This document shows positions 1 to 8,366 of a stretch of 64,000 nt of DNA, one piece after another (position 1 is the stretch's first letter; every line of letters starts with the position of its first letter). Under the pieces are notes generated by a model. That model was not told the origin of the DNA, did no database searches, and was given only the letters and a program-made list of their open reading frames with translations. The stretch comes from Acidobacteriota bacterium (GTDB lineage Bacteria > Acidobacteriota > Blastocatellia > Pyrinomonadales > Pyrinomonadaceae): contig JAFDVJ010000018.1 of the NCBI GenBank assembly GCA_018269075.1, positions 1 to 64,000 of the forward strand. Reading direction: 5' to 3'. The position numbers were made by a program, and so were the translations under genes.

Positions 1-669
1 GTCGCCAACGCCAATCACTGCGAAGTGGTGATCGCACCGGTCTTCGTGCATCTCAAAACGCTGGCCGACCGGCTCGAAGGCTCGAACGTCAAAGTAGCGG
101 GCCAGAACTGCGCGCCCGAAGCCAAACAATCGGCGAACACCGGCGAGGTTTCGGCTGAAATGCTCAAAGACGTCGGCTGTTCGCACGTCATCATCGGTCA
201 TTCCGAACGCCGCCAGTTTTACGGCGAAACCGACGGATCGGTCAATAAAAAAACGAAGGCCGCGATCGCCGCCGGTCTGACGGCGATCGTCTGCGTCGGC
301 GAAACGCTCGCCGAGCGCGAGAGCGAAAAATTGTTCGAGGTCGTCGAAGAACAGCTTCGGAACGGTTTGGACGGTTTGACAAGTTCGGATATGGAACGTA
401 TCATAATCGCTTACGAGCCTGTTTGGGCGATTGGAACTGGTAAAACAGCCACGCCGGAACAGGCTCAAGAAATGCACGGCTTTATCCGTTCCAAGCTCGC
501 CGAATTTCACGGCGAAGCGACCGCCGAAGCGACTCGCATCCTGTACGGCGGTTCGGTCAAACCCGAAAATATCGCGGAGCTGATGAACGAAAAGGATATC
601 GACGGGGCATTGGTCGGCGGCGCGAGTCTCGACGCCTCAAGCTTTGCGAAGATAGTTAATTACAAGTAG
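1..669 (+). CDS. tpiA: Triosephosphate isomerase, 5'-truncated by the window edge
   Basis: Interconverts dihydroxyacetone phosphate and glyceraldehyde 3-phosphate in cytoplasmic glycolysis. The reading frame is open from base 1, so the true start lies upstream; about 222 of the usual ~250 residues are visible. The catalytic histidine sits in SHVIIGHSERR, the catalytic glutamate in AYEPVWAIGTG (followed by the flexible loop 6), and the phosphate-binding end is LYGGSVKPEN and GALVGGASL. The tail is complete, ending shortly after the usual SFAKIVN-type helix. secG follows 21 bp downstream on the same strand, a tpiA-secG order common in bacteria, so the two are probably co-transcribed. Function is certain; only the N-terminus is missing. 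Confidence 0.98.
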   Translation, partial: VANANHCEVVIAPVFVHLKTLADRLEGSNVKVAGQNCAPEAKQSANTGEVSAEMLKDVGCSHVIIGHSERRQFYGETDGSVNKKTKAAIAAGLTAIVCVGETLAERESEKLFEVVEEQLRNGLDGLTSSDMERIIIAYEPVWAIGTGKTATPEQAQEMHGFIRSKLAEFHGEATAEATRILYGGSVKPENIAELMNEKDIDGALVGGASLDASSFAKIVNYK

Positions 670-690
670 TTTGTAAGGTGGTTTAGAGCT

Positions 691-1182
691 TTGACTTATT
701 TTTTACACGGATTATTTTTTCTGACCTGCATCGTGCTGGTGATCGTCGTGCTTCTGCAGCCCGGCAAATCCGATGCGGGCGCGCTGTTCACGAGCAGCGT
801 TTCGAGCAACGCGTACGGTTCGCGCGGAACGGCGACGGTGCTCTCGAAAACCACGATCATCGCGGCGACGATCTTTATGCTGACCGCGCTGATGCTGTCG
901 ATGCCGGCCCTCAACGGAAACGTTTCGGTGCTGAGCACGAATCCCGACACCCAATCGGAAGCGCCGGCGACCGACGCGAACGCCAACACGGCGGTCGATC
1001 CGAACGCGGCCAACAGCGCGAATTCGAATTCGACCGCGCCGGTCACGATTCCGCCCGTTGCGAACGTTTCGACCAACGCGCCGGCGGCCAATCCGGCGAA
1101 CAGCGCGCCGACCAACACGGCGAAGAAGGAAGAGCCGAAAAAGACGGCCGAGCCGAAAAAAGAAGCGAACACCAAGAAATAG
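691..1182 (+). CDS. secG: Preprotein translocase subunit SecG with a long Asn/Ala/Pro-rich tail
   Basis: Small inner-membrane subunit of the SecYEG channel. Two membrane segments flank the conserved cytoplasmic loop (LQPGKSDAGALF, then RGTATVLSKTT), the SecG hallmark. The start is TTG at 691, supported by AAGGTGG about 9 nt upstream; there is no ATG in the right place. At 163 residues it is much longer than a minimal SecG (~75-110): after the second membrane helix comes a low-complexity tail rich in Asn, Ala, Pro and Thr, ending in Lys/Glu clusters. Such tails occur in several phyla and their role is unknown. It follows tpiA closely and precedes tRNA-Leu by 19 bp. Confidence 0.95.
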   Translation: MTYFLHGLFFLTCIVLVIVVLLQPGKSDAGALFTSSVSSNAYGSRGTATVLSKTTIIAATIFMLTALMLSMPALNGNVSVLSTNPDTQSEAPATDANANTAVDPNAANSANSNSTAPVTIPPVANVSTNAPAANPANSAPTNTAKKEEPKKTAEPKKEANTKK

Positions 1183-1201
1183 TTCGCGCGTTTGAAAATT
1201 T

Positions 1202-1286
1202 GCTGAGGTGGCGTAATTGGTAGCCGCGCACGTTTGAGGGGCGTGTGGAGAGATCCGTGCGGGTTCGAGTCCCGCCCTCAGCACCA
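1202..1286 (+). tRNA. tRNA-Leu (anticodon GAG)
   Basis: Cloverleaf read by eye: acceptor GCTGAGG pairs with CCTCAGC, a D-arm carries GCG/CGC, the anticodon loop is TTGAGGG giving GAG (reads CUC/CUU), a long class II variable arm follows, and the T-arm is GCGGG-TTCGAGT-CCCGC. The CCA end is encoded (ACCA at 1283-1286). Length and long variable arm agree with leucine. Confidence 0.95.
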
Positions 1287-1292
1287 ATATCG

Positions 1293-1323
1293 AAAAGACG
1301 AGTTTCCGGACTCGTCTTTTTTT
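1293..1323 (+). terminator. Rho-independent terminator after tRNA-Leu
   Basis: An 11-bp stem, AAAAGACGAGT paired with ACTCGTCTTTT around the loop TTCCGG, runs into a T-tract. It lies 7 bp after the tRNA and should end the tpiA-secG-tRNA transcript. The remaining bases up to 1515 hold no gene I can see and presumably contain the promoter of the next gene. Confidence 0.85.
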
Positions 1324-1515
1324 CGTTTTCAGTGGGAATCTCGAACGACTGACAAAATTTCCGAAAAAAAATACAACCAACTTTTATTCACGTTCCTCTA
1401 AATACCCGAAATTGAAAAAAAGCGGTAAACCCCTTCGTTACCCAATCGAATATCAATCAACGAAACAAATCAGATTGGAATAACCCGTAAATGGTTATTG
1501 ACAAAGGAGTAAACT

Positions 1516-2118
1516 ATGCAAAAATTACGAATCCGCGACCTGTTGACGAGCTTCGGGCTCTTTCTTTTCTTCACTTTTACGGTTTCCGCCCAGACATCGC
1601 CCGAGAATTTCCCGAGCGTCCGGATCAGGAACTTCGGCCAGATGGACGAACGTTTTTTTCGCGGCGCGCAGCCGCTGCCGGACGATTTTCAAACCCTCAA
1701 AGATCTCGGCGTGCAGACGGTCATCGATTTGCGGAACGATCCTACGGATTATGAAAAAACGGCCGTCGAAGCGCTCGGGATGAAATACGTCAACATCCCG
1801 ATGAGCGGCTGGCGCTACCCGAAACAGAAATATATCGACCAGTTTTTGTCATTGATGGCCGATGCCGGCACCGGCACCGTGTATGTTCACTGCAAGGCCG
1901 GTATTCACCGGACGGGCATCGCCGGCGCGGTCTACCGCTTTACGAAATACGGCTGGGACTATGACAGGGCCTACCGCGAAATGAAGAATTACAATTTTTC
2001 GTCGGGTCTCGTCCACGGCCGCCTGAAAAATTTCGTCGAGGATTATGCCGAAAAAATGAAGGCCGATCAGGCGAAGATCGCCGCCGCCCCGAAAGCCGCG
2101 ACGGCCGCCGCGCAGTAA
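1516..2118 (+). CDS. Secreted dual-specificity/tyrosine phosphatase-like protein
   Basis: Cys-based phosphatase of the PTP/DSP superfamily. The CX5R signature is HCKAGIHRTG (about residues 116-125), and a VIDLRND strand upstream supplies the usual general-acid region. The N-terminus is a signal peptide (hydrophobic LFLFFTFTVSA, cleavage probably before QTSP), so the enzyme should work outside the cytoplasm. A strong AAGGAG precedes the ATG at 1516. 200 residues, ending in an Ala/Lys-rich tail. Periplasmic relatives include bacterial phytase-like and inositol or tyrosine phosphatases; the substrate cannot be told from sequence. It lies next to a DUF4956/kinase-like/polyphosphate kinase group on the other strand, which may or may not be functional context. 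Confidence 0.85.
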   Translation: MQKLRIRDLLTSFGLFLFFTFTVSAQTSPENFPSVRIRNFGQMDERFFRGAQPLPDDFQTLKDLGVQTVIDLRNDPTDYEKTAVEALGMKYVNIPMSGWRYPKQKYIDQFLSLMADAGTGTVYVHCKAGIHRTGIAGAVYRFTKYGWDYDRAYREMKNYNFSSGLVHGRLKNFVEDYAEKMKADQAKIAAAPKAATAAAQ

Positions 2119-2255
2119 ATTGTTTGTTTTTTGAAATTGCCGGTCAACAATCGATGACCGGCGAATGTTGTAGTTTCATCCGGTTAAATGGATTGAATCC
2201 AAAACGGGCGTCCGATCAAAAAACGGGGAAGCCCCCAGACGGTTGTTTTCCAAAA

Positions 2256-3149
2256 TTACTGGTAAACATAAGAACTGCCCTTTTTCTGCTCCCACTCGAT
2301 GCCGTCGACGTTGTCGGCATCGACGTCGAAGATGCGGTCGCTCAGATAATCGGTCGAAAGGCTGAGCGGCAGGTTCAGATAATAAACGATGCAGCCGATC
2401 GAGTTTTCGTCCTCGGGCGGGTCGATCTGGCGGATCTCGCTCGCCAGTTTGAAACGCCCGAAGATCTTCCGGAGCCGGTCCTGCGTCGTCTCGGTGTTCC
2501 GGGTTTTGATGGTCAGTTCCATCGACCGGAAGACTTTTTCGGGCTCGTTGAATTCGAGCACCCATAATAAAACGAGCGCGAAAACGCAGAGGATCGCGCC
2601 GAGCTCCCAACGGCCGACGCCGGTCGCGAGCCCGAGCGCGAGACTGATCAAAAGAACGGTGATCTCCTTCGGGTCGCGGATGTTGGTCCGGAACCGGACG
2701 AGCGACACGGCGGCGAAGATCGCGAACGCCCGCGCCGTGTTGTCGCCGACGATCAGCATCAGCGCCGCGGCGACGACCGCGAGCAGGATCTGCGTCTGCG
2801 CGACGTAAAGATTCCGCCCGAACAGCGGGACGTTTTTGCGCGGCCGGAACGCCAGAATTCCCGAAAGCAGCACCGCCAGAAAAAGCCGGACGACGATCTC
2901 GAACGATTTCAGCGCGGTCGATTCGATGCGGTTCGTTTCGATGCCGCTCAAAAAGGGGTTATCGGTCGGATTCTGAACCGTTGGCCGGTTTTCGGACGCG
3001 GGTTGCCCGGTTTCGGTTGAAACCGGGGCGGTCGGCTTGGTCGGTCCGGCCAGCGTTGAGTGACTCGCGAGATAAATCACGGCGTAACCCGCCGCGATCA
3101 GCGTCGCGGCCGAAATGATGACGATCAGTGTGATTCGCAGATTTCGCAT
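2256..3149 (-). CDS. DUF4956-type membrane protein
   Basis: 297 residues: an N-terminal membrane anchor, a Pro/Thr-rich linker (~35-70), then about four membrane helices carrying the DUF4956 signature VRFRTNIRDPKE and the following GLATGVG, and a soluble C-terminal domain. Function is unproven. In other bacteria DUF4956 genes often sit beside VTC-type polyphosphate polymerase and CotH-type kinase genes (family knowledge). Here the partner upstream, 5 bp away and on the same strand, is a protein with atypical-kinase motifs, and ppk1 is next, so a phosphate/polyphosphate theme is plausible. The conserved core is confident; the role is not. Confidence 0.8.
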   Translation of the reverse strand: MRNLRITLIVIISAATLIAAGYAVIYLASHSTLAGPTKPTAPVSTETGQPASENRPTVQNPTDNPFLSGIETNRIESTALKSFEIVVRLFLAVLLSGILAFRPRKNVPLFGRNLYVAQTQILLAVVAAALMLIVGDNTARAFAIFAAVSLVRFRTNIRDPKEITVLLISLALGLATGVGRWELGAILCVFALVLLWVLEFNEPEKVFRSMELTIKTRNTETTQDRLRKIFGRFKLASEIRQIDPPEDENSIGCIVYYLNLPLSLSTDYLSDRIFDVDADNVDGIEWEQKKGSSYVYQ

Positions 3150-3154
3150 CGCCG

Positions 3155-4126
3155 TTACCTGAGAGCCAGGTTTTCGCTCCCGGCCTGATCGAGCTCGTAG
3201 ATCTTGGCCTTGATCGCTTTTTTATAAATCTCGATGTCGGCCGCCGAATAGTTCGCCGCGCGAAAAGCGTCCTCGATCTGTTCGTCGCGCAGCTGCAGCA
3301 GCAGATCGGCCAGCCAGCGGGCGTTGGCGACGGTGATGTTGTCGAAAAGATAGCGCTGCTTGCCCTTGTAGGAAAGCTCGACACGGCCTTTTTCGACTTC
3401 GCGGACGAGGATCGATTTGGCATACTGCCGCGGTTTGCCGACGCTCCGGCCGAGCCGGTAGATGACCGGAAAATTGTTGTTGCCGAGCCGCCCGAACGTC
3501 GCGCCGAGATCGCCGACCGTGTAATAAACTTCGCGCCCGTTATTACCGATCACCCCGAGCAGCGTGTTGTTGACATCGACGATGTCCCAGTTATGGAGCA
3601 GCACCATCATAATTTTCAGACCCTGAAACTCATTGGTGCCGACGAACGGATTGCGTTTCCAGTGCCAGTTGCCGAGCCGTTCGACGTCGTCGGGTCGCGC
3701 TTCGAGCCGGACGTTGCGGAAAGTTCCCTTGCCCGGAATCGTCAGCGAGGGAACCAGGTAATTGATCTCGGTCTTGTAGCCGAGCGCGGACATCAGCCGC
3801 ACCGACGCCGTTTCGGGCTGCGCCTCGCGTCCGGGTTTGGCGACCCAGATCCGGCCCGAACCGTCTTTGATCCGGAATTTTTTGTTGTGACCGCCGGTTT
3901 CCTTTTTGATAAAGGTGATTCGGCTCAGATCGGGCTGCATCGCTTTGCCGCCCGGCCCGTAAAAAGTGTCCTGCCGGTCGATCCTGACCTTTTCCCACAT
4001 CACCGGCCGCCCGTCCGGAACTTTATCTTTTTTTTTGCTTTTTTTCTGGGCCGAAACACCCGTGATCGACGCGATAACCAGTAACAAAATCGCCGCCGGT
4101 CTCCAAAACCTGCCCGCCTTGCTCAT
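3155..4126 (-). CDS. Exported protein with HipA/FAM20/PI4K-like kinase motifs
   Basis: 323 residues from the ATG at 4126, chosen because GAGGAGGGAGAGGA precedes it; a longer in-frame start at 4204 has no such site. Residues 8-26 form a signal peptide ending VSA, followed by a lysine patch. The body has a lysine in IWVAKPG (K97) followed by glutamates, HNWDIVDVNN (178-187) and VGDLGATFG (D206). This order resembles the ATP-binding Lys, catalytic D...N and DFG-like metal site of atypical kinases such as HipA, FAM20C and CotH. The match is by eye and is an inference; the family is otherwise unknown to me. It precedes the DUF4956 gene by 5 bp, suggesting co-translation, and may phosphorylate an envelope target. 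Confidence 0.55.
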   Translation of the reverse strand: MSKAGRFWRPAAILLLVIASITGVSAQKKSKKKDKVPDGRPVMWEKVRIDRQDTFYGPGGKAMQPDLSRITFIKKETGGHNKKFRIKDGSGRIWVAKPGREAQPETASVRLMSALGYKTEINYLVPSLTIPGKGTFRNVRLEARPDDVERLGNWHWKRNPFVGTNEFQGLKIMMVLLHNWDIVDVNNTLLGVIGNNGREVYYTVGDLGATFGRLGNNNFPVIYRLGRSVGKPRQYAKSILVREVEKGRVELSYKGKQRYLFDNITVANARWLADLLLQLRDEQIEDAFRAANYSAADIEIYKKAIKAKIYELDQAGSENLALR

Positions 4127-4191
4127 CGTCCTCTCCCTCCTCGAAATTAATACCGTGGGCGTTAAATTCAGTTTTCGGTTTTTTCTTCTTT

Positions 4192-4251
4192 GATCTTTGG
4201 TCATTGATTATCGCTTTAGAACCGAAGATCAAAGATCAAAGACCAAAGATC
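4192..4251. repeat. Low-complexity inverted repeat (GATCTTTGGTC / GACCAAAGATC)
   Basis: Perfect 11-bp arms at 4192-4202 and 4241-4251, with extra GATCAAA copies beside the right arm. The segment TCTTTGGTCAT recurs inside the larger repeat at 8367-8477, so the two intergenic spacers seem to share a motif family. It lies between ppk1 and the kinase-like gene. Confidence 0.7.
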
Positions 4252-4296
4252 GAATTTATCGAAATACAAATTCTCAAGCTTAACAAATCACGGCAA

Positions 4297-6387
4297 TTAA
4301 TAACTGACCGCGAATTTCAAAATATTCGAACCGTTCTGAAACGAAAGCTGGGAATTGAAAACGGTTTCGTCGGCCGCACGTGCGGCTCGCCGGTAGCTGC
4401 CGTCCGGCTGCAGTTCCTGCGCCTTGACGTTGTCGCGCAGATAGGCCGCCAGATATTCGTCCTTCAGATATTTTTTGAGCGCGGCGTTTTCGACCGGCGT
4501 GACGACTTCGACCCGCCGGTCGAGATTGCGCGGCATCCAGTCGGAGCTGCCGATGTAGACTTCGCCGTCGCCGGCGTTTTCGAAATAATAGACGCGGCTG
4601 TGTTCGAGCAGCCGCCCGACGACGCTGCGGACGCGGATGTTCTCGGAAAGTCCCTCGATCCCGGGCCGCAGCATACAGATTCCGCGGACGATCAGGTCGA
4701 TTCGAACGCCGGCGCGCGATGCCTCGTAGAGCGCTTCGATGATTTCGGTGTCGGCGAGCCGGTTGAACTTGGCGACGATCCGTGCCGGTTTTCCCTGATG
4801 CGCGTGGGCCGTTTCGCGCCGGATCAATTCGAGCATCCGTTCGCGCAGGTTGAGCGGCGCGACCAGCAGCTTTCGAAAACCGGTATTTTGGGAATAAGCC
4901 GTCAGATAATTGAAAAGCTCGGTCGCGTCGGCGCCGGTGTCCTGATCGACCGTCAGCAAGCCGAGGTCGGTGTAAACGGCCGAAGTTTCGGGGTTGTAGT
5001 TGCCGGTGGCGAGATGAACGTAGCGGCGCAGATGCCCGTCCTCGCGGCGGACGATGAGCGTCGTCTTGCAGTGAGTCTTCAGGCCGACGAGCCCGTAGAC
5101 GACGTGAATCCCGGCGCGTTCAAGTTTTTTCGCCCATTCGATATTGTTTTTCTCGTCGAAACGGGCCTTCAGCTCGATCAGCACCGTGACCTGTTTGCCG
5201 CGTTCGCTCGCTTCGATCAGGATCGGCGGAATCGGCGAATCGTGGCCGGTCCGGTAAAGACACATCTTGATCGCCAGCACGTCAGGATCTTCGGCCGCCT
5301 CGCGGATCAGATCGGTGACGATCGAATAGGGATGATACGGATGATGGAGAAGGACGTCGCCGCGTCTGACGACGTCGAATATCGAATCATTGTTCTGAAA
5401 CTGCGCGGGACGCGTGACGACGAGCGGTTTGTCCTTGAGCTCGGGGCTTCCGATTTTATGCAGAAACATAAAGTCGGCCAGATTGAGCGGGCCGCTGACC
5501 GGGTAAACGTCGTCGGCGCCGATCTCGAGCGAGGCCGTCAGATAATCGACCATTTCGGACGGCATCCGGTTCGAGACTTCGAGCCGGACGACATCGCCGA
5601 ACCTTTTCTGCTTCAGATTCTCCTCCATCATCGCGAGCAGATCGCCGGCTTCTTCCTCGCGAACCTCGATGTCGGCATCGCGGGTGATCCGGAAGGCGAA
5701 ACAGGATTCCGGCGAAGCGCCCGGGACGAGCCGGCCGACGTTCGCCGCGATCAGATCTTCGATCAGCACGTATTTTGCGCCTTTTTCGTCGACCGGAACG
5801 AACCGCGGGACGACCGGCGGGATCTTGATACGGACGAAAAAATCGTTCGTTCGGTTGAGCGCCTTAAAAGTCCGGCGATGGAGATCGGGCCGGGCGATCA
5901 GTCCGAGATTCAGGCTGCCGCCCGAAATATACGGGAACGGATGCGCCGGATCGACGGCCTGCGGCGTCACGATCGGATAAACCTCGTCGTTGAAATAACC
6001 GTTCAGCCTTTGTTTCTCGGCTTCCGAAAGCGTGTCGAGGGAAGCGATCCGGATGCCCTCGGCCGATAGCCGCGGCAGGATCTCGTCGAGCAAGCAGTTC
6101 GTCTGCTGTTCGGTCAGTTCGAGGATTCGCGGTCTGATCCGGGCGAGCGTGCCGGCGGCGGTCGAACCGTCGGGCGATAATTTGTCGCCGAGCTTTTCCT
6201 TGAGCCCGGAAACGCGGATCATAAAGAATTCGTCGAGATTCGAAGAGAGGATCGCGAGAAACTTCAGCCTTTCGAGGAGCGGCTCGTTTTCGTCGAGCGC
6301 TTCGCCCAGAACGCGCCGGAAAAATTCGATCAGACTGAGATCGCGGTTGAACAGACAATCTTTCAAACCGGCCGCTGCCGTTGACAT
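4297..6387 (-). CDS. ppk1: Polyphosphate kinase 1
   Basis: Reversibly transfers the ATP gamma-phosphate onto a growing polyphosphate chain. Family features are clear: an N-terminal domain with DLSLIEFFRRVL and SSNLDEFFMIRV, the phospholipase D-like catalytic domains with LIELKARFDEKNN, the phospho-accepting histidine in GLKTHCK, the ATGNYN motif, and SSDWMPRNLDRRVE near the C-terminus. From the ATG at 6387 the protein is 696 residues, close to the usual ~690; AGGAAA lies about 10 nt upstream. Longer starts at 6447 or 6459 (GTG) are possible but have weak ribosome sites. It is divergent from trxC. The 314 bases between the two genes hold no other gene I can see. Confidence 0.96.
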   Translation of the reverse strand: MSTAAAGLKDCLFNRDLSLIEFFRRVLGEALDENEPLLERLKFLAILSSNLDEFFMIRVSGLKEKLGDKLSPDGSTAAGTLARIRPRILELTEQQTNCLLDEILPRLSAEGIRIASLDTLSEAEKQRLNGYFNDEVYPIVTPQAVDPAHPFPYISGGSLNLGLIARPDLHRRTFKALNRTNDFFVRIKIPPVVPRFVPVDEKGAKYVLIEDLIAANVGRLVPGASPESCFAFRITRDADIEVREEEAGDLLAMMEENLKQKRFGDVVRLEVSNRMPSEMVDYLTASLEIGADDVYPVSGPLNLADFMFLHKIGSPELKDKPLVVTRPAQFQNNDSIFDVVRRGDVLLHHPYHPYSIVTDLIREAAEDPDVLAIKMCLYRTGHDSPIPPILIEASERGKQVTVLIELKARFDEKNNIEWAKKLERAGIHVVYGLVGLKTHCKTTLIVRREDGHLRRYVHLATGNYNPETSAVYTDLGLLTVDQDTGADATELFNYLTAYSQNTGFRKLLVAPLNLRERMLELIRRETAHAHQGKPARIVAKFNRLADTEIIEALYEASRAGVRIDLIVRGICMLRPGIEGLSENIRVRSVVGRLLEHSRVYYFENAGDGEVYIGSSDWMPRNLDRRVEVVTPVENAALKKYLKDEYLAAYLRDNVKAQELQPDGSYRRAARAADETVFNSQLSFQNGSNILKFAVSY

Positions 6388-6701
6388 AGGTTTGTTTTCC
6401 TGAGGTTCGACTTCGACCGGAAATATTTTTTTTGCCGTTAATGCCATACCAGATTTCACTCGGATTAATCAAAATAAAAAAAATGTAATCAAAACAGACT
6501 AATCCACTATTCGCACCCACGATCGCGCAAAAATCGTTCCAGAGAAAAAGAAACCGAAATTATCGGAGAATTACTTGAAATGGCAGGCTTTAAAGACTTA
6601 AATTTAATATGAAGGGAATGGCTGTCGAATAACAATGACCTGTACGAAAACGGTACGGCGGGTTTTGGAATCGCGTCCCTTTCAGGATTCAGGAGGTTTT
6701 T

Positions 6702-7148
6702 ATGGAAAGCGAACTCATCATCAAATGTCCGGACTGCGGCGCCAACAACCGGGTCGCCGCCCGAAAATCCGATACGAAAGCGGTTTGCGGCCGCTGCAAA
6801 CGCGAGCTGCCCGAGGTGCCGGACAAGCCACTGACGATCACCGACCGCAACTTCTCGGAAATCGTCGAAAATTCCGCCCTGCCGGTGCTGCTCGATTTAT
6901 GGGCCCCGTGGTGCCCGCCCTGCCGCCAGCTCGCGCCGATCATCGAGGGTCTGGCCGGAGAACTGGGCGGCCGCGTGCTGGTCGGCAAGCTCGACGTCGA
7001 CGAGAATCCGCGGACCGCCGCCCGTTTTTACGTGCAGAGCATCCCGACGCTCCTGATTCTGAAGAACGGACACGAAGCCGACCGGATCGTCGGCCTCGCC
7101 TCGCGCGAGACGATCCTCAGCCGGCTCGAACCTCTGCGGCGGGGATAA
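6702..7148 (+). CDS. trxC: Thioredoxin with N-terminal zinc ribbon (Trx2/TrxC type), active site WCPPC
   Basis: Cytoplasmic thiol-disulfide reductase. Residues 9-33 carry two CxxC pairs (CPDC and CGRC), the zinc ribbon that separates TrxC from TrxA. The thioredoxin fold follows, with WAPWCPPC as the redox site, the cis-proline in SIPTLLILKNG and the usual DVDENP. The site reads WCPPC rather than the standard WCGPC; Pro in this place is expected to shift the redox potential, but the effect here is unmeasured. A strong AGGAGG precedes the ATG at 6702. 148 residues, normal for the family. It ends 4 bp before the convergent mlaD. Confidence 0.93.
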   Translation: MESELIIKCPDCGANNRVAARKSDTKAVCGRCKRELPEVPDKPLTITDRNFSEIVENSALPVLLDLWAPWCPPCRQLAPIIEGLAGELGGRVLVGKLDVDENPRTAARFYVQSIPTLLILKNGHEADRIVGLASRETILSRLEPLRRG

Positions 7149-7151
7149 GAA

Positions 7152-8354
7152 TCAAAACAGCTTAAATTTGATCGATAAGAACTTTTTCGGATTCTGGCGA
7201 AAGTCGTAAAGCAGCTTGGTCGCCTCGGACGAAAACTGGTTGATGTTCGACGAGGTCTGATTAAGATTGTTGTAGAGCGTTTCATCGACGAGCAGTTTGC
7301 CGATCGTTCCCTTGCCCTGCTGGGCCTCGCCGAGGATCGTGTCGATCTTTTCGGCGGTCGAATTGAACCGCGCGAGCGTGTTGCGGGCGTCGACGTAAAG
7401 CTGCTCGTCCTTCAGGAATTTGCCGGCCGTGCCCTTGCCCTGATTGAGGTCGGTGGTGATCGATTTGAAATCGTCGGCGATGCCGTTGAGCTTCGAGGCC
7501 GTCACGCGCAGGTCGGCGATCGCCTGTTTGGTCTCGTTGTAAAGCGCCTCGTCGGTGACGAACTTGCCGGCGGTGCCGCGGCCCTCGCGGATGTCCTTCG
7601 AAATGGCTTCGAGCTGTTTAACGGTCTGATTGAGCGAATTGTAAAGCTCCGGATCGTTGATCAGCTTGCCGGCGCTGCCGTCGCCCTTGTTGACGCGGTC
7701 GAGCGTGTTCTGCAGTTTGAGCATCGTCAGCTTGGTTTCGCCGACGGTCGAATCGAGGCTTTTATAAAGATCGGGATTGTTGATGATCTCGCCGAGCGTG
7801 CCCTCGCCCTGATTGGCCTTGTTGAGAATCTCGTTGGCCGGCGTCGCGATCTTGTTGATCTGGAGCAGCAGATCGTTGCCGGTCTGCGTCAGCTGGTTGA
7901 TCGAAATCGCCTGCGTCGAATCGAGCACGTGATTTTCCGAAACGGCCGAGCCTTTGGCCGTGCCGGGCGTGATGTTGATCATCTTGTCGTTGGCGAGCAG
8001 GGAAGTCGCGACGAGCTGCGCCGTCGAGTCGGTGCGGATCCGTTCGGTGATCGGCCGGCCGTTGAGCTCCTTATCGACCGCCATCACGGCCTCGATCTTG
8101 GCGTCCTCGGGCGAATCGGGCGGCAGCAGCGACACGGTCTCGACTTTTCCGATATGGACGCCCGCAAGCTGGACTTCCGACCCGTCGCGCAGACCGTCGG
8201 CCTGCGCGAACCGGACTTTCAGCCGGAGCTTCTTTTCGAACGGATTGAAATCGCCCGTCGAATTCATAATCAGAAAACCGAGCACCAAAAGTCCGAAAAG
8301 AACGAAGATTCCCACCCGCAGCTGGCTCATTCCGATGTTTTGTGTTCGCGCCAT
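7152..8354 (-). CDS. mlaD: MCE/MlaD-type lipid-binding protein with C-terminal repeats
   Basis: Periplasmic, membrane-anchored substrate-binding subunit of an Mla/MCE phospholipid transporter. One N-terminal helix (LRVGIFVLFGLLVLGFLI) anchors the single MCE domain (~40-120, VRFAQADGLRDGSEVQLAG then IGKVETVSL). The remainder is a long helical region with about five copies of a unit of the form GxGTxGKxxxDxxLY, spaced roughly every 50-60 residues. Such repeats probably extend the tube or needle across the periplasm (inference). At 400 residues it is longer than E. coli MlaD (183). It is last in mlaE-mlaF-mlaD. The start at 8354 lacks a good ribosome site; ATG at 8330 is an alternative. Confidence 0.9.
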   Translation of the reverse strand: MARTQNIGMSQLRVGIFVLFGLLVLGFLIMNSTGDFNPFEKKLRLKVRFAQADGLRDGSEVQLAGVHIGKVETVSLLPPDSPEDAKIEAVMAVDKELNGRPITERIRTDSTAQLVATSLLANDKMINITPGTAKGSAVSENHVLDSTQAISINQLTQTGNDLLLQINKIATPANEILNKANQGEGTLGEIINNPDLYKSLDSTVGETKLTMLKLQNTLDRVNKGDGSAGKLINDPELYNSLNQTVKQLEAISKDIREGRGTAGKFVTDEALYNETKQAIADLRVTASKLNGIADDFKSITTDLNQGKGTAGKFLKDEQLYVDARNTLARFNSTAEKIDTILGEAQQGKGTIGKLLVDETLYNNLNQTSSNINQFSSEATKLLYDFRQNPKKFLSIKFKLF

Positions 8355-8366
8355 AGTTTTTTTGTT

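Noticed and set aside
4204-6069. 621-residue plus-strand frame over ppk1
   Set aside because: Antisense to ppk1; the composition (RRDD-, DQ-, VG-rich) is typical of a shadow frame.
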